Positions 8,859 through 17,778 of a stretch of 64,000 nt of DNA are shown here, one piece after another. Under the pieces are notes generated by a model, which had not been told where the DNA came from, made no database searches, and worked only from the letters and a program-made list of their open reading frames with translations. The position numbers and the translations under genes were made by a program. The DNA is from Lentihominibacter hominis (GTDB taxonomy: Bacteria; Bacillota; Clostridia; Peptostreptococcales; Anaerovoracaceae). Position 1 is the first letter of the stretch. The number at the start of each line of letters is the position of its first letter. The DNA lies in assembly GCF_014385065.1 (NCBI RefSeq), contig NZ_JACRTA010000001.1:310001-374000 (forward strand). Direction: 5' to 3'.

Positions 8859-9989
8859 CTAACTACACATGTCATTCTCCAATTCATTTAATCGAAAATA
8901 TAATCTATACAATTTTTTTTCTTCAATACTCCAATTAAAATTTTCCTCTATTGCTTTTTTACCATTTTGACCCATTTGATTGGCTGTATTCGGATTATCA
9001 ATCAAATATTTTATCGCTCCCGCAATTTCTTCAGGGTTCGTTGGATTTACTGCTATTCCAAATTTATATTTTTCTATCATTTTCTTACTATATTCAAAGT
9101 CAGAAATAATGCATGGCATTCCCATCATCATGCACTCATATACTTTTGTAGGTAAATTATGCACCATAGGATATTGGCCAATACTCAAAATTGTACTAAT
9201 ACCTATTTTGCTTTGATTATAAATTGATATAACCTCATCCCTTAAACAAAATCCTCTATAATCCACTATTTTATATTCTTTTTTTTCTTGCATTTCTTTT
9301 TCAAAAGTCTTAGGATAAAAATTTCCTCCTAAAATAAGTTTGACATCTGCAATATAACAAGCATCAATTAAAAATCTAATTCCTCTATCTTCTGTTAAGC
9401 TTCCTACACAACAAACTGCGTTTTCTTTCTTTTCATTAATAAGACTACTGGTTTTACTTTCACTTAACAGAGGTACATTATCAATAAACTCACAATTTTT
9501 CACGCGACCTTCAAAAATATGTTTTCCTCGTATTTTGCAAGGAAAAATTGCAGCATCCAAATAATTACACGCATGATTTTCCATCACCCTATATATCAAT
9601 GCAACGAAGCGTCTTAAAAGTTTTGGTATATACTTTTTTTTCAAAATTTGCTCATAATAATTTTCATGACTGTCAAATATGACTTTTTTACCCCTAGCTT
9701 TTATTTTTTTGGCATATGGCAGCAACTCTGGATCATGCAAATGATATACATCCGCATCAATTTCCATTGCTTTTTCATATGCAATTTTCGAAAATTTTGA
9801 TATTCGCTTCAATCTACTGTTTGGTTTCTCTCCTATACCTATTATCTTAACATTATTTTTAATATAACTACTTCCAGGAGAAATAAGATAAACAACATTT
9901 TCAGGTAACTTGGCTAATGAAGTACATTCTTTCTCAAAAATTCTAACATCACTACTATTATGAGCACTTGTCACATGACATATTTTCAT
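8859..9989 (-). CDS. Glycosyltransferase family 4 protein
   Basis: A 376-residue GT-B glycosyltransferase. Family signs are the N-terminal HVTSAHNSSDVRIFEKE (5-21), VYHLHDPELLPYA (81-93), FDSHENY (105-111), the glycine-rich CCVGSLTEDRG start of the donor domain (about 198), and PTKVYECMMMGMPCIISDFE with the retaining EX7E-type acidic pair. It would add one sugar to the lipid-linked repeat unit on the cytoplasmic face. It starts 2 bases after the WbpB-like gene stop and marks the boundary where base composition drops into the AT-rich central block. Donor unknown. Confidence 0.85.
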   Translation of the reverse strand: MKICHVTSAHNSSDVRIFEKECTSLAKLPENVVYLISPGSSYIKNNVKIIGIGEKPNSRLKRISKFSKIAYEKAMEIDADVYHLHDPELLPYAKKIKARGKKVIFDSHENYYEQILKKKYIPKLLRRFVALIYRVMENHACNYLDAAIFPCKIRGKHIFEGRVKNCEFIDNVPLLSESKTSSLINEKKENAVCCVGSLTEDRGIRFLIDACYIADVKLILGGNFYPKTFEKEMQEKKEYKIVDYRGFCLRDEVISIYNQSKIGISTILSIGQYPMVHNLPTKVYECMMMGMPCIISDFEYSKKMIEKYKFGIAVNPTNPEEIAGAIKYLIDNPNTANQMGQNGKKAIEENFNWSIEEKKLYRLYFRLNELENDMCS

Positions 9990-9991
9990 TT

Positions 9992-11065
9992 TTAAAACTC
10001 ACCCTTCATATCAGTAGCTGCAAAATCTGTTAACGGCAGTTTTACTGCCTGCCCTGTTTTCTGGCTCTTGTATATTGACAGTATTACTTCCAATGCATTT
10101 CTGCCAGCAACTGCATCTACATATGGAGCCCTGTCAGTTTCTATAGCATCTATAACATCAGCAAACAAGCTTGTATGTCCGTTTCCATATACATTACTTG
10201 TTTCTTCCTTTAATCCTTTATTCTGGTTATCTTCTTCTGTTTCATCTGCAAAATCCCATACATCAATATTATTGGTTGAAGTTCCGCCAATTTTAACCGT
10301 TCCGTTTTCTCCGAATATGTACAGTGTTTCTTCCAGATTCTTAGGGTAAACGTTGGTAGTTCCTTCAATAGTACCGATAGCACCATTCTTGAATTTAACA
10401 ACTGCCATTCCAACATCTTCTGCCTCTAAATAGTCATGGAACTGCTGCCTTGTTGCACCATAAATTTCTTCTATTTCATCGCCCATCATCCATCTGAGCA
10501 AATCTATGCCATGAATGCACTGATTCATAAGGGCTCCGCCATCCTGCGCCCAGGTGCCTCTCCATGAGGCCTGATCATAATATCCCTGATTTCTGTTCCA
10601 TCTTACATGAATAGATCCATGTGACAGCTTTCCGAATCTTCCGCTTTCTACAGCCTTTCTAAGCTGCTGTATAGCTAAATTAAATCTGTTTTGATGACAT
10701 GCCGATACTTTAACACCTTTTTCTTCAGACAATTTGATTATTTTATCAGCGTCTTCGATGCTCATGGCCATAGGCTTTTCTATAATAAGATTTACGCCTT
10801 TTTCTATGCAATATAAAGCAATCTCTGCATGTATTCCACTTTCCGTGGATATGCTTACAAGTTCAGGCTTTACTTCTTCTATCATGACTTTATAATCTTC
10901 ATATCTTTTGATTGTATCATCATTCTGCAATTCATGCTTTGCAAGCAGTTCTTCCATTTTTTCCGGCAATACATCACATACCGCTGCTATTTCCAAATTA
11001 TTATTTATTGCTGCTTTCATATGATTTGTTGCGATTCTTCCGCAGCCTACTAATGCATATTTCAT
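9992..11065 (-). CDS. Gfo/Idh/MocA oxidoreductase, WbpB/WlbA-like
   Basis: A 357-residue NAD-dependent dehydrogenase. The Rossmann motif is VGCGRIA (6-12); EKP (96-98) carries the family lysine, and ALMNQCIHGIDLL (178-190) the catalytic His region (H185). WbpB/WlbA oxidises C3 of UDP-GlcNAcA to the 3-keto sugar, regenerating NAD with 2-oxoglutarate. Adjacent to a WbpD-like N-acetyltransferase (11 bases away) and with WbpA- and WbpE-like genes in the same locus, that reaction is the best fit. GAGGAG lies 5 bases before ATG. G/C content is much higher than in the genes just downstream (26 of 60 at 10441-10500). Confidence 0.88.
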   Translation of the reverse strand: MKYALVGCGRIATNHMKAAINNNLEIAAVCDVLPEKMEELLAKHELQNDDTIKRYEDYKVMIEEVKPELVSISTESGIHAEIALYCIEKGVNLIIEKPMAMSIEDADKIIKLSEEKGVKVSACHQNRFNLAIQQLRKAVESGRFGKLSHGSIHVRWNRNQGYYDQASWRGTWAQDGGALMNQCIHGIDLLRWMMGDEIEEIYGATRQQFHDYLEAEDVGMAVVKFKNGAIGTIEGTTNVYPKNLEETLYIFGENGTVKIGGTSTNNIDVWDFADETEEDNQNKGLKEETSNVYGNGHTSLFADVIDAIETDRAPYVDAVAGRNALEVILSIYKSQKTGQAVKLPLTDFAATDMKGEF

Positions 11066-11076
11066 TTTTTCTCCTC

Positions 11077-11643
11077 TTACTTTCTTTCCGAAAGACCATC
11101 ATCGGTTACATCATATATTCTTCCACACTTTTCACAATGCAAACCATCATCCAGACGTTCTCCGCATTCACACACCCAGCCAATCTGCTTTGCCGGTACT
11201 CCCGCTACTAGTGCGTAATCAGGAACATCTTTCGTAACAACTGCTCCAGCAGCAACCATCGCCCATTTTCCAACTTCATGCCCACATACTACTGTAGCAT
11301 TTGCTCCTATAGAAGCTCCCGTATGCAGAACAGTTTTTCTATAGCCCGCACTGCCTTTTGGATACTTTGCTCTTGGCGTCAAATCATTAGTGAACACCAT
11401 AGATGGTCCGCAAAAAACATAATCTTCAAGTTCAACACCCTCATATATGGATACATTGTTCTGAACTTTACATCCATTACCTATTTTAACATTGTTTGAT
11501 ACATTGACATTCTGCCCAAAAGAACAACCTTCACCTATCTGTGCACCGGACTGAATGTGACAGAAAAACCAGATCTTTGTATTATCGCCTATTTTAACAT
11601 TATCATCAACAATACTTGTTTCATGTACAAAATACTCTTTCAT
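11077..11643 (-). CDS. Sugar N-acetyltransferase, WbpD/WlbB-like
   Basis: A 188-residue hexapeptide-repeat acetyltransferase. Repeats run from residue 10 to about 145 (IGDNTKIWFFCHI, IGEGCSFGQNV, VKIGNGCKVQNNVSI). This order and the sequence VFTNDLTPRAKYP are typical of WbpD/WlbB, which acetylates the 3-amine of UDP-GlcNAc3NA to make UDP-2,3-diacetamido-glucuronate. The C-terminal 30 residues add a small four-Cys zinc-ribbon-like tail (CECGERL...CEKCGRIYD), which I also recall in other members. GTGAGG precedes the ATG; the WbpB-like gene follows after 11 bases. Confidence 0.88.
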   Translation of the reverse strand: MKEYFVHETSIVDDNVKIGDNTKIWFFCHIQSGAQIGEGCSFGQNVNVSNNVKIGNGCKVQNNVSIYEGVELEDYVFCGPSMVFTNDLTPRAKYPKGSAGYRKTVLHTGASIGANATVVCGHEVGKWAMVAAGAVVTKDVPDYALVAGVPAKQIGWVCECGERLDDGLHCEKCGRIYDVTDDGLSERK

Positions 11644-11655
11644 AAAAACCTCACC

Positions 11656-12552
11656 CTATTTTCTCATTGGCTTTGCCGGCACTCCAACAACGATTATATT
11701 TTCTTCAACATCTTTCAAAACAACACTCCCTATACCTGCAAAAGAGTTTTTCTTCATTCTCATTTGATTTCTTATTATTCCTGAAGAGACTTGTACATTT
11801 TCCTCTAATACCGCTGACCCATATATCAGTGAGCCTGGTAAAATCACTGTGTTTTTACCGATTTTACAATTATGTGCAATATGAATTAAGGTATCTAACT
11901 TAGCACCATCTTCGATTACTGTATTATCAATTGTTCCTCTTGCAATATGACACTGCCCTCCTATGTGAACATTATTTCCTATTTTAACACCACCATAATG
12001 TTTTATCATGTGCTTTTCATGATTTTCGTTTTCAGTAAATGAGAATCCATCATGCCCTATAGTTACACCTGACTCTATAACACAATTATTTCCAACCCAA
12101 ACCCTATTGATAATACTAACATTATTATAGATTTTAGTGTTATTTCCTATGGTTATTTCTCCATCCAATGTACAATTATGCCCAATTATAACATTCTTTC
12201 CCAGTTTAACTTCCGGCGAAATATATGTACCATTGCCAATTGGATCAACGTCTTTATCATCACTGGCAAATAACCCATCAAGAATAGAAAAAAAACATTT
12301 CTTTGAATTTTCACAAATAATTTTATTTTCTATATCTATTTCTTCGCCTTTTTGAACTACCGCTAATTTGATGTTTCTAGTATCAAATTCTAAAGGGACA
12401 TTATCTGCTTTTTTTATCCATGTAATACTTCCTGGTTTATAATTGTCTAATGATGAATATCCCTGTACAATTTCATTTTCATCACCAAAAAAAATATATT
12501 TCTCACCAATTCTATTTAAATGCTTCAGAACATCTTTAACAATTACCCTCAT
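11656..12552 (-). CDS. LpxD-like hexapeptide acyltransferase
   Basis: A 298-residue protein with an N-terminal alpha/beta domain (about 1-100; GYSSLDNYKPGSITWIKK resembles the uridine-binding domain of LpxD) followed by a long left-handed beta-helix (about 105-298) with repeats such as LGKNVIIGHNCTLDG and IGNNVHIGGQCHIARG. LpxD adds a hydroxyacyl chain to an amino sugar of lipid A, but nothing else here suggests lipid A. In this locus it more likely N-acylates a nucleotide-linked amino sugar. Its start overlaps the deacetylase stop by one base (TAATG), so the two products probably act together. Which acyl donor it uses cannot be read. Confidence 0.75.
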   Translation of the reverse strand: MRVIVKDVLKHLNRIGEKYIFFGDENEIVQGYSSLDNYKPGSITWIKKADNVPLEFDTRNIKLAVVQKGEEIDIENKIICENSKKCFFSILDGLFASDDKDVDPIGNGTYISPEVKLGKNVIIGHNCTLDGEITIGNNTKIYNNVSIINRVWVGNNCVIESGVTIGHDGFSFTENENHEKHMIKHYGGVKIGNNVHIGGQCHIARGTIDNTVIEDGAKLDTLIHIAHNCKIGKNTVILPGSLIYGSAVLEENVQVSSGIIRNQMRMKKNSFAGIGSVVLKDVEENIIVVGVPAKPMRK

Positions 12553-13286
12553 TACACTTCGTCCTTTTTTACCAGTGATTTCAAATCTGTAATATTATCT
12601 CCTAGAATATCATATCTATCTGAATTACCTTGTTTTATAAACTTAAATAAAGTTTTTTTAATATCTCTACTATCTTTATCATACCAAAATGCATGTGTCA
12701 AAATATGAAGCCTTTTATAAATATCTGCTTCTATAATATCTTCAATGTTTTCTCGCCATCTCATCCTGCTATCTGATAAATACTTAAATTGTTTAAAGAA
12801 TGTGTTGCCATATGAATTTATTGCAGGAGACAAATCATAATCTGCATCCAATGTAATTTTTGATGGCCTATGCATAGATACAGAATCCACATCTATTCCT
12901 AAAATATACCTCAGCAGTTTAAGCTCTGATAGTATTACATTTTTTATTCCACCATTTTGATCATAGTATTCAACACTGTAATTTAATTCATCAAAATGCA
13001 ACCCTATATCATGCCCTAGCGATTTTATTTTCTTGATTTTTTCATTAGTTTTCTTTTCTATGATATTATAAAACGGAGATGAAATTAGCACAAAATATGT
13101 ACTTCTAACGTCTAATTGCCTCTCGAATTCAGCAAACTTCAATGCTTTATCTACGGAATAATCAATATCATGTCTTAATATCGCACATTTATCATAATTA
13201 CTATAGTTTTTATAGTTTGTAACATTATACTTATTATCCCTTAATCTTTCTATTAAGTTTTTATATGCATTATATGTAAAGTCCAT
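12552..13286 (-). CDS. NodB-like polysaccharide deacetylase family protein
   Basis: A 244-residue protein of the carbohydrate esterase 4 / WalW-like group. Metal-binding and catalytic motifs are visible: RHDID (38-42), HDIGLHFDE (92-100), SMHRP (about 137-141) and LTHAFWY near residue 196. There is no signal peptide, so it acts in the cytoplasm on a nucleotide or lipid-linked sugar. Coupling to the LpxD-like acyltransferase by TAATG overlap suggests removal of an N-acetyl group followed by attachment of a different acyl group. A long gap separates the GAGG-like site from the start, which may lower translation. Confidence 0.75.
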   Translation of the reverse strand: MDFTYNAYKNLIERLRDNKYNVTNYKNYSNYDKCAILRHDIDYSVDKALKFAEFERQLDVRSTYFVLISSPFYNIIEKKTNEKIKKIKSLGHDIGLHFDELNYSVEYYDQNGGIKNVILSELKLLRYILGIDVDSVSMHRPSKITLDADYDLSPAINSYGNTFFKQFKYLSDSRMRWRENIEDIIEADIYKRLHILTHAFWYDKDSRDIKKTLFKFIKQGNSDRYDILGDNITDLKSLVKKDEV

Positions 13287-13293
13287 GTTTTTA

Positions 13294-14607
13294 TTATAAC
13301 ACCTCTATATTATCTCTATCTTCTATATGTTGCATAGCATTCTTAGTATCAAAAATTGCTCTGGCATTTTTCTGTATCATATTATAGTCAATATTAGTAT
13401 GACCACATGTAATCATAACCAAATCATAGTATTTAATTTTTTCTGCATCTATATTATCTAATCCTGACATTGTTATATCGTTATCTTTAAAAGCTTTTAT
13501 ATACGGATCATAGAAATCCACCTCTGCACCGTTCTGTTTTAATATACTAATTACAGGAATTGCCGGACTTTCTCTATAATCATCTATATCTTGCTTATAC
13601 GCAACCCCCAATACCAATACCTTTGAACCATTCAAAGCTTTCTTATGAACATTCAAAATTTTGCTTGCACGCTCTACACAATATTCCGGCATTTTATCAT
13701 TAATCATCATTGAAGATTCAATCATTGATGTATGGAAACCATATTCTCTTGCCTTCCACGAAAGATAGTATGGGTCAAGTGGAATACAGTGCCCTCCCAG
13801 TCCCGGACCTGGATAAAATGCCTGGAATCCATACGGTTTTGTCTTGGCCGCATCTATAACTTCCCAAAGGCTAATATTCATTTTATCACATAAAATGGCA
13901 AGCTCATTGACCAAACCTATATTTATATTTCTATAAGTATTTTCTAATATTTTTTCCATTTCAGCTACTGCAGGAGATGACACCTCATGAACCTCACCTT
14001 CTAAAACAGCTCTGTACATTGCCGATATCACTTCTGTAGCATCTTTCCCGATGGCGCCCACTACCTTAGGTGTATTTTTAGTTTTAAATTGCTTATTCCC
14101 TGGATCAACCCTCTCAGGTGAGAATCCCAAGTAAAAATCTTCTCCACATTTAAGCCCAGACCCCTCTTCAAGTAACGGTTTTATCAATTCTTCAGTTGTT
14201 CCCGGATATGTAGTTGATTCTAATACAACCATTGTACCCTTAGTCATATATTTAGCTATTTCTATAGTAGAGTTTTTAACATAGCTTATATCCGGCTGCT
14301 GATGCTCATCTAAAGGTGTTGGAACACAAATAGCTATAAAATCAACATCTTTTACAAAACTGAAGTCTGTTGTTGCTGACAGCATACCATCATTTACGAG
14401 TTTCTGAAGATCGCTATCTACAACATCTCCAATATAATTATGTCCTTTATTCACAAGCGAAACTTTTTCATCTTGAATATCAAAACCTATTGTTTTAAAT
14501 CCAGCTTTAGCTTTTTCTACTGCAAGAGGAAGTCCTACATACCCAAGACCTACTACACCAACGCTTATTTCCTTATGCTTTATTTTACTTAATATATCCA
14601 CTTTCAT
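13294..14607 (-). CDS. wbpA: UDP-N-acetylglucosamine 6-dehydrogenase (WbpA-like)
   Basis: A 437-residue UDP-sugar dehydrogenase with three domains: NAD-binding (GLGYVG, 20-25), central helical, and C-terminal UDP-binding. The catalytic Cys is C274 in GGHCIPLDPYYL, and TTYPGTTEE plus GFSPERVDPG are the other family motifs. The Pro-Gly-rich GPGLGGHC form and overall pattern fit the WbpA/WecC group that oxidises UDP-HexNAc to the uronic acid using two NAD. An upstream in-frame ATG at 14625 exists, but the GGGAGG site is placed 9 bases before the ATG at 14607, which I chose; this start follows the preceding stop by one base. It is the first step of the UDP-2,3-diacetamido-glucuronate route. Confidence 0.9.
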   Translation of the reverse strand: MKVDILSKIKHKEISVGVVGLGYVGLPLAVEKAKAGFKTIGFDIQDEKVSLVNKGHNYIGDVVDSDLQKLVNDGMLSATTDFSFVKDVDFIAICVPTPLDEHQQPDISYVKNSTIEIAKYMTKGTMVVLESTTYPGTTEELIKPLLEEGSGLKCGEDFYLGFSPERVDPGNKQFKTKNTPKVVGAIGKDATEVISAMYRAVLEGEVHEVSSPAVAEMEKILENTYRNINIGLVNELAILCDKMNISLWEVIDAAKTKPYGFQAFYPGPGLGGHCIPLDPYYLSWKAREYGFHTSMIESSMMINDKMPEYCVERASKILNVHKKALNGSKVLVLGVAYKQDIDDYRESPAIPVISILKQNGAEVDFYDPYIKAFKDNDITMSGLDNIDAEKIKYYDLVMITCGHTNIDYNMIQKNARAIFDTKNAMQHIEDRDNIEVL

Positions 14608-14608
14608 A

Positions 14609-15850
14609 CTAAGACACCCTCCCATTAATTACATCTATAAATTTTAAAGCTAGTTTTTTATACGAATACTTGTTTTTTGCTATTGAAATAGCTCTTAATT
14701 CCAGTTCTCCTAATTCCTTATCATCCATGTTTTTAAATTTATGTATACTTTTAATTATACCTTCTACATCCATTGAATCTAACATCACCCCACATTTATA
14801 TTCAGAAATCGGGGTTTTCGGAGTTGTTATTGCACAAATAATTGGTTTGCCAGACATTAATGAATCAAACATTTTGTTCATACAAACACCAAATCTATAT
14901 AATGGAGATGCCTTTCCTCCCATATATATTATGTCAAAATATTTACATAAGTTGGGAATAGCAAGCTTATCTACAGGCTCTAAGAACAAAATATTACTCA
15001 GTTTTCTTTTTTCAGCCTCCCCCATTAATCTCGATTTCTCAACACCATCCCCTACTAACGCAAACTGAACTTGTGCATCTTTAATTTTAGTCGCACATTC
15101 AATCAACGCCTCTAATGCATTAGATAATGCATGTCCACCAAAATATCCCACAATAAACTTTCCTTCTTCTTTCAATCTCCTTAATTTTTCTTCATGCTCT
15201 TCCGGTAATGGCGTAGGAGATTCCCAGTCCGCTAACACTATTCCATTGGCAATTTCGACAAATTTATCTGGCCGCATACCATGTTGAACCATATATTCTT
15301 TAGCATATGGCAACAACGATACTACATAATCCGAATTTTTATATGCACTGTTTTCTCCCAATTGCATAGCTATTACAAACGGATTTTTTCTTGACATACC
15401 TCCCACTTCTATTAATGTAGCCGGCCACATATCATGTACCTCATGTATAACCTTAACTCTTTTCTTTGATTTTTTTCTTATCCTTTGCCCTACATATGTA
15501 TCAAGAGGATAAGTTGATGAATCTATAACAACATCAGGAGCAATATCTTTTATAATTTCGCCGGCATGAATCCATAGCTTTAGCACAAATTTTGCCATAG
15601 TCAAAGCTCTTTTCACACCATTTCCCTTATAGCTTCCGGTTTTTATCCAATGATAATTTATACCATCTATATTCTCCTGCTGAAAATCCTTTTTTACGTC
15701 AGGATTTATTCTTCTTAAATGAGAATAGTCTGCGGCAATTATGTCCACCTTATGTCCCATTTTTATCCATTCTCTTGCAAAATAATATGGTCTGAATTCC
15801 ATACCCATTTCAGGAGAACCTGCATAATGATTTATTATCAGTATATTCAT
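14609..15850 (-). CDS. Glycosyltransferase family 4, WbuB-like
   Basis: A 413-residue GT-B transferase. The N-terminus (NILIINHYAGSP, EFRPYYFAREW, GHKVDIIAADYSHLR) is the recognisable WbuB pattern; WbuB proteins are thought to add an amino sugar to the undecaprenyl-linked first sugar. The donor half has VGYFGGHALSNALEAL and a C-terminal MNKMFDSLMSGKPI region. Placed right after the initiating transferase, it is likely the second transferase of the repeat unit. Stop and next start (WbpA-like) are separated by one base. Confidence 0.87.
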   Translation of the reverse strand: MNILIINHYAGSPEMGMEFRPYYFAREWIKMGHKVDIIAADYSHLRRINPDVKKDFQQENIDGINYHWIKTGSYKGNGVKRALTMAKFVLKLWIHAGEIIKDIAPDVVIDSSTYPLDTYVGQRIRKKSKKRVKVIHEVHDMWPATLIEVGGMSRKNPFVIAMQLGENSAYKNSDYVVSLLPYAKEYMVQHGMRPDKFVEIANGIVLADWESPTPLPEEHEEKLRRLKEEGKFIVGYFGGHALSNALEALIECATKIKDAQVQFALVGDGVEKSRLMGEAEKRKLSNILFLEPVDKLAIPNLCKYFDIIYMGGKASPLYRFGVCMNKMFDSLMSGKPIICAITTPKTPISEYKCGVMLDSMDVEGIIKSIHKFKNMDDKELGELELRAISIAKNKYSYKKLALKFIDVINGRVS

Positions 15851-15858
15851 CTATCTAC

Positions 15859-16554
15859 CTACTTTAAAACACTGGCAACTGTTCTAACCATCAGTTTAAT
15901 ATCTTTAAAAAAACTAAAACTCTCAATATATTCCAGATTATACTTCATCTTCTCCGGTAAAACCTTTTGCATATAAGCCTCGTCTACCGCCATACCTTCT
16001 GATACACACTTATCTATTATAGCATCTTCATCTTTATAATTAATGCTCGCCAGCGAGGTTACCCCTGAGGGCATAAGCAATGTTGCCATCATTTCATCAT
16101 TGTATGCATCTACATATTTACGAACTTCCGGTCTTGTTCCCACAAAAGTCATTTCACCTTTCAGAACATTAATTAACTGAGGGATCTCATCAAGTCTGCA
16201 TTTTCTTATTTTTGACCCTACTTTAGTTATCCTCATATCATTTCCGGAGGTAACAAGAGCTCCCATTTTGTCAGCATTATCCACCATAGTTCTGAATTTA
16301 AATATTCTAAAATCTTTATTGCCTGCCGTTACTCTTGTCTGCCTGAAAAACACCGGACCTTTTGAGTCTATTTTTATCATAACAGCAAGAATAATAAATA
16401 ACCATGATAATAATACAATCATAATTAATGATACTACTATATCAAACGCCCTTTTGATACAGAGGCTTACACGTTTTTTCGCCAGCCGGCCATGGTACTC
16501 TTTAACTTTATCATTTTTCATTTCATTGGGCAGTTTTTCCCATGATATAAACAT
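15859..16554 (-). CDS. Initiating undecaprenyl-phosphate sugar phosphotransferase (PglC-type)
   Basis: A 231-residue monotopic phosphoglycosyl transferase. It has KRAFDIV (34-40), one membrane or re-entrant helix at about 41-60, the catalytic Asp-Glu pair at D122-E123 (CRLDEIPQL) and FVGTRPEV (137-144). It transfers a sugar-phosphate from a UDP-sugar to undecaprenyl phosphate, starting the repeat unit. There is no long N-terminal WbaP-type domain. Directly after a PglE-type aminotransferase (TAATG overlap) and a PglF-type dehydratase, its donor is probably a UDP-4-amino-4,6-dideoxy-N-acetylhexosamine or an acylated derivative. Confidence 0.9.
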   Translation of the reverse strand: MFISWEKLPNEMKNDKVKEYHGRLAKKRVSLCIKRAFDIVVSLIMIVLLSWLFIILAVMIKIDSKGPVFFRQTRVTAGNKDFRIFKFRTMVDNADKMGALVTSGNDMRITKVGSKIRKCRLDEIPQLINVLKGEMTFVGTRPEVRKYVDAYNDEMMATLLMPSGVTSLASINYKDEDAIIDKCVSEGMAVDEAYMQKVLPEKMKYNLEYIESFSFFKDIKLMVRTVASVLK

Positions 16555-17765
16555 TATCTTTCGTAATCCTTCAATATACTAATCACACCGCTTATTATAT
16601 ATTCTACTTGCTCATCAGTCAGCTTGCTATATAACGGTAAAGTTATCTCATTTTTATAATAGTTATACGCATTGGGATAGTTAACTATATCAAATCCCAT
16701 ATTTTTATATGCAGTAAGCATCGGCAATGGCTTATAATGGACATTGCTGGCAATGCCAAGCTCCGCCAGCTTAACTATTATATCGTTTCGCTGTTCTTCA
16801 GTTATTCCCTCCGGTCTTATGAAGTAAAGATGTCCGCTTGAACAATACCTATCACTCTGATGCGATAATACCTTCACGTCCCTTTCCTTAAAAGCAGCAT
16901 CATATTTTCTTATTATTTCCTGCCTTCTATCAAGCATATTGGGATATCTCTTCAACTGCTCCAAACCGATACTGGCCTGTATATCTGTCATATTGCACTT
17001 ATAAGCAGGATATACTATGTCATATTCCCATGACCCTGCTTTCGTCTTGTCCAAAGCATCTTTTGTCTGCCCATGTAAGGATAGGTTCATATATTCTTTA
17101 TATATTTTTTCATCATCTATTCCATCTATACTTTTCCATGTCACAGCTCCGCCTTCAGCAGTAGTAAGATTTTTAACTGCATGAAAAGAAAAACATGTAA
17201 AGTCGGCATGCATCCCTGATTTCTTACCATTCCTTACAGCTCCGAAGCCGTGAGATGAATCGGCAATAACAGCTATTCTACCAAGTCTTTTCTGAATATC
17301 ATTATCCTCTGATACCGCAAATTTTGATTCATTCCTATTCACGATATCATAAACTTTACCGTAATCACATATTATCCCTGCCAAATCAACAACAATTATT
17401 GCCTTTGTATTTTCAGTTATAGACTTTTCCATAAGATCATAATCCATTTCAGGAACGCTTTTCTGTATATCCACCATTACAGGGGTTGCCCCTACATGAT
17501 AGATAACGCTGCAGCTAGCCGTATAGGTATATGCCGGAACTATTACTTCATCACCATGTCCAATATCAAGCAACCTCAATGTCATTTCCATGGCTGCAGT
17601 TGCAGAGCTAAGACATGCTGTTTTCTTTATTCCTATATATTCAGATATTTTATTTTCAAATTCTTTTGTTTTAGGCCCTGTTGTAATCCAACCGGACTTT
17701 AATGTCTCAACTACAGAATCTATTTCCGCCTGAGAAATATCAGGTGGTGAAAAAGGTATATTCAT
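16554..17765 (-). CDS. DegT/DnrJ/EryC1 aminotransferase, PglE-like
   Basis: A 403-residue PLP-dependent sugar aminotransferase. The PLP lysine is K198 in SFHAVKNLTTAEGG; ADSSHGFG (169-176) holds the usual Asp and the His in place of Ala-Gln; the N-terminus IPFSPPDI is typical of the UDP-4-keto-6-deoxyhexose aminotransferases. It would put an amine at C4 of the keto sugar made by the PglF-like enzyme upstream. An in-frame start 42 bases upstream exists, but AGGAG sits 7 bases before the ATG at 17765. The stop overlaps the next start. It differs from the aminotransferase at 1829, so the locus makes two amino sugars. Confidence 0.88.
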   Translation of the reverse strand: MNIPFSPPDISQAEIDSVVETLKSGWITTGPKTKEFENKISEYIGIKKTACLSSATAAMEMTLRLLDIGHGDEVIVPAYTYTASCSVIYHVGATPVMVDIQKSVPEMDYDLMEKSITENTKAIIVVDLAGIICDYGKVYDIVNRNESKFAVSEDNDIQKRLGRIAVIADSSHGFGAVRNGKKSGMHADFTCFSFHAVKNLTTAEGGAVTWKSIDGIDDEKIYKEYMNLSLHGQTKDALDKTKAGSWEYDIVYPAYKCNMTDIQASIGLEQLKRYPNMLDRRQEIIRKYDAAFKERDVKVLSHQSDRYCSSGHLYFIRPEGITEEQRNDIIVKLAELGIASNVHYKPLPMLTAYKNMGFDIVNYPNAYNYYKNEITLPLYSKLTDEQVEYIISGVISILKDYER

Positions 17766-17778
17766 ATCAATACTCCTG

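Noticed and set aside
11656..12552. LpxD-like gene taken as proof of a Gram-negative lipid A pathway
   Set aside because: It sits inside a capsule operon, no other lipid A gene is present, and all other genes point to a Gram-positive anaerobe.
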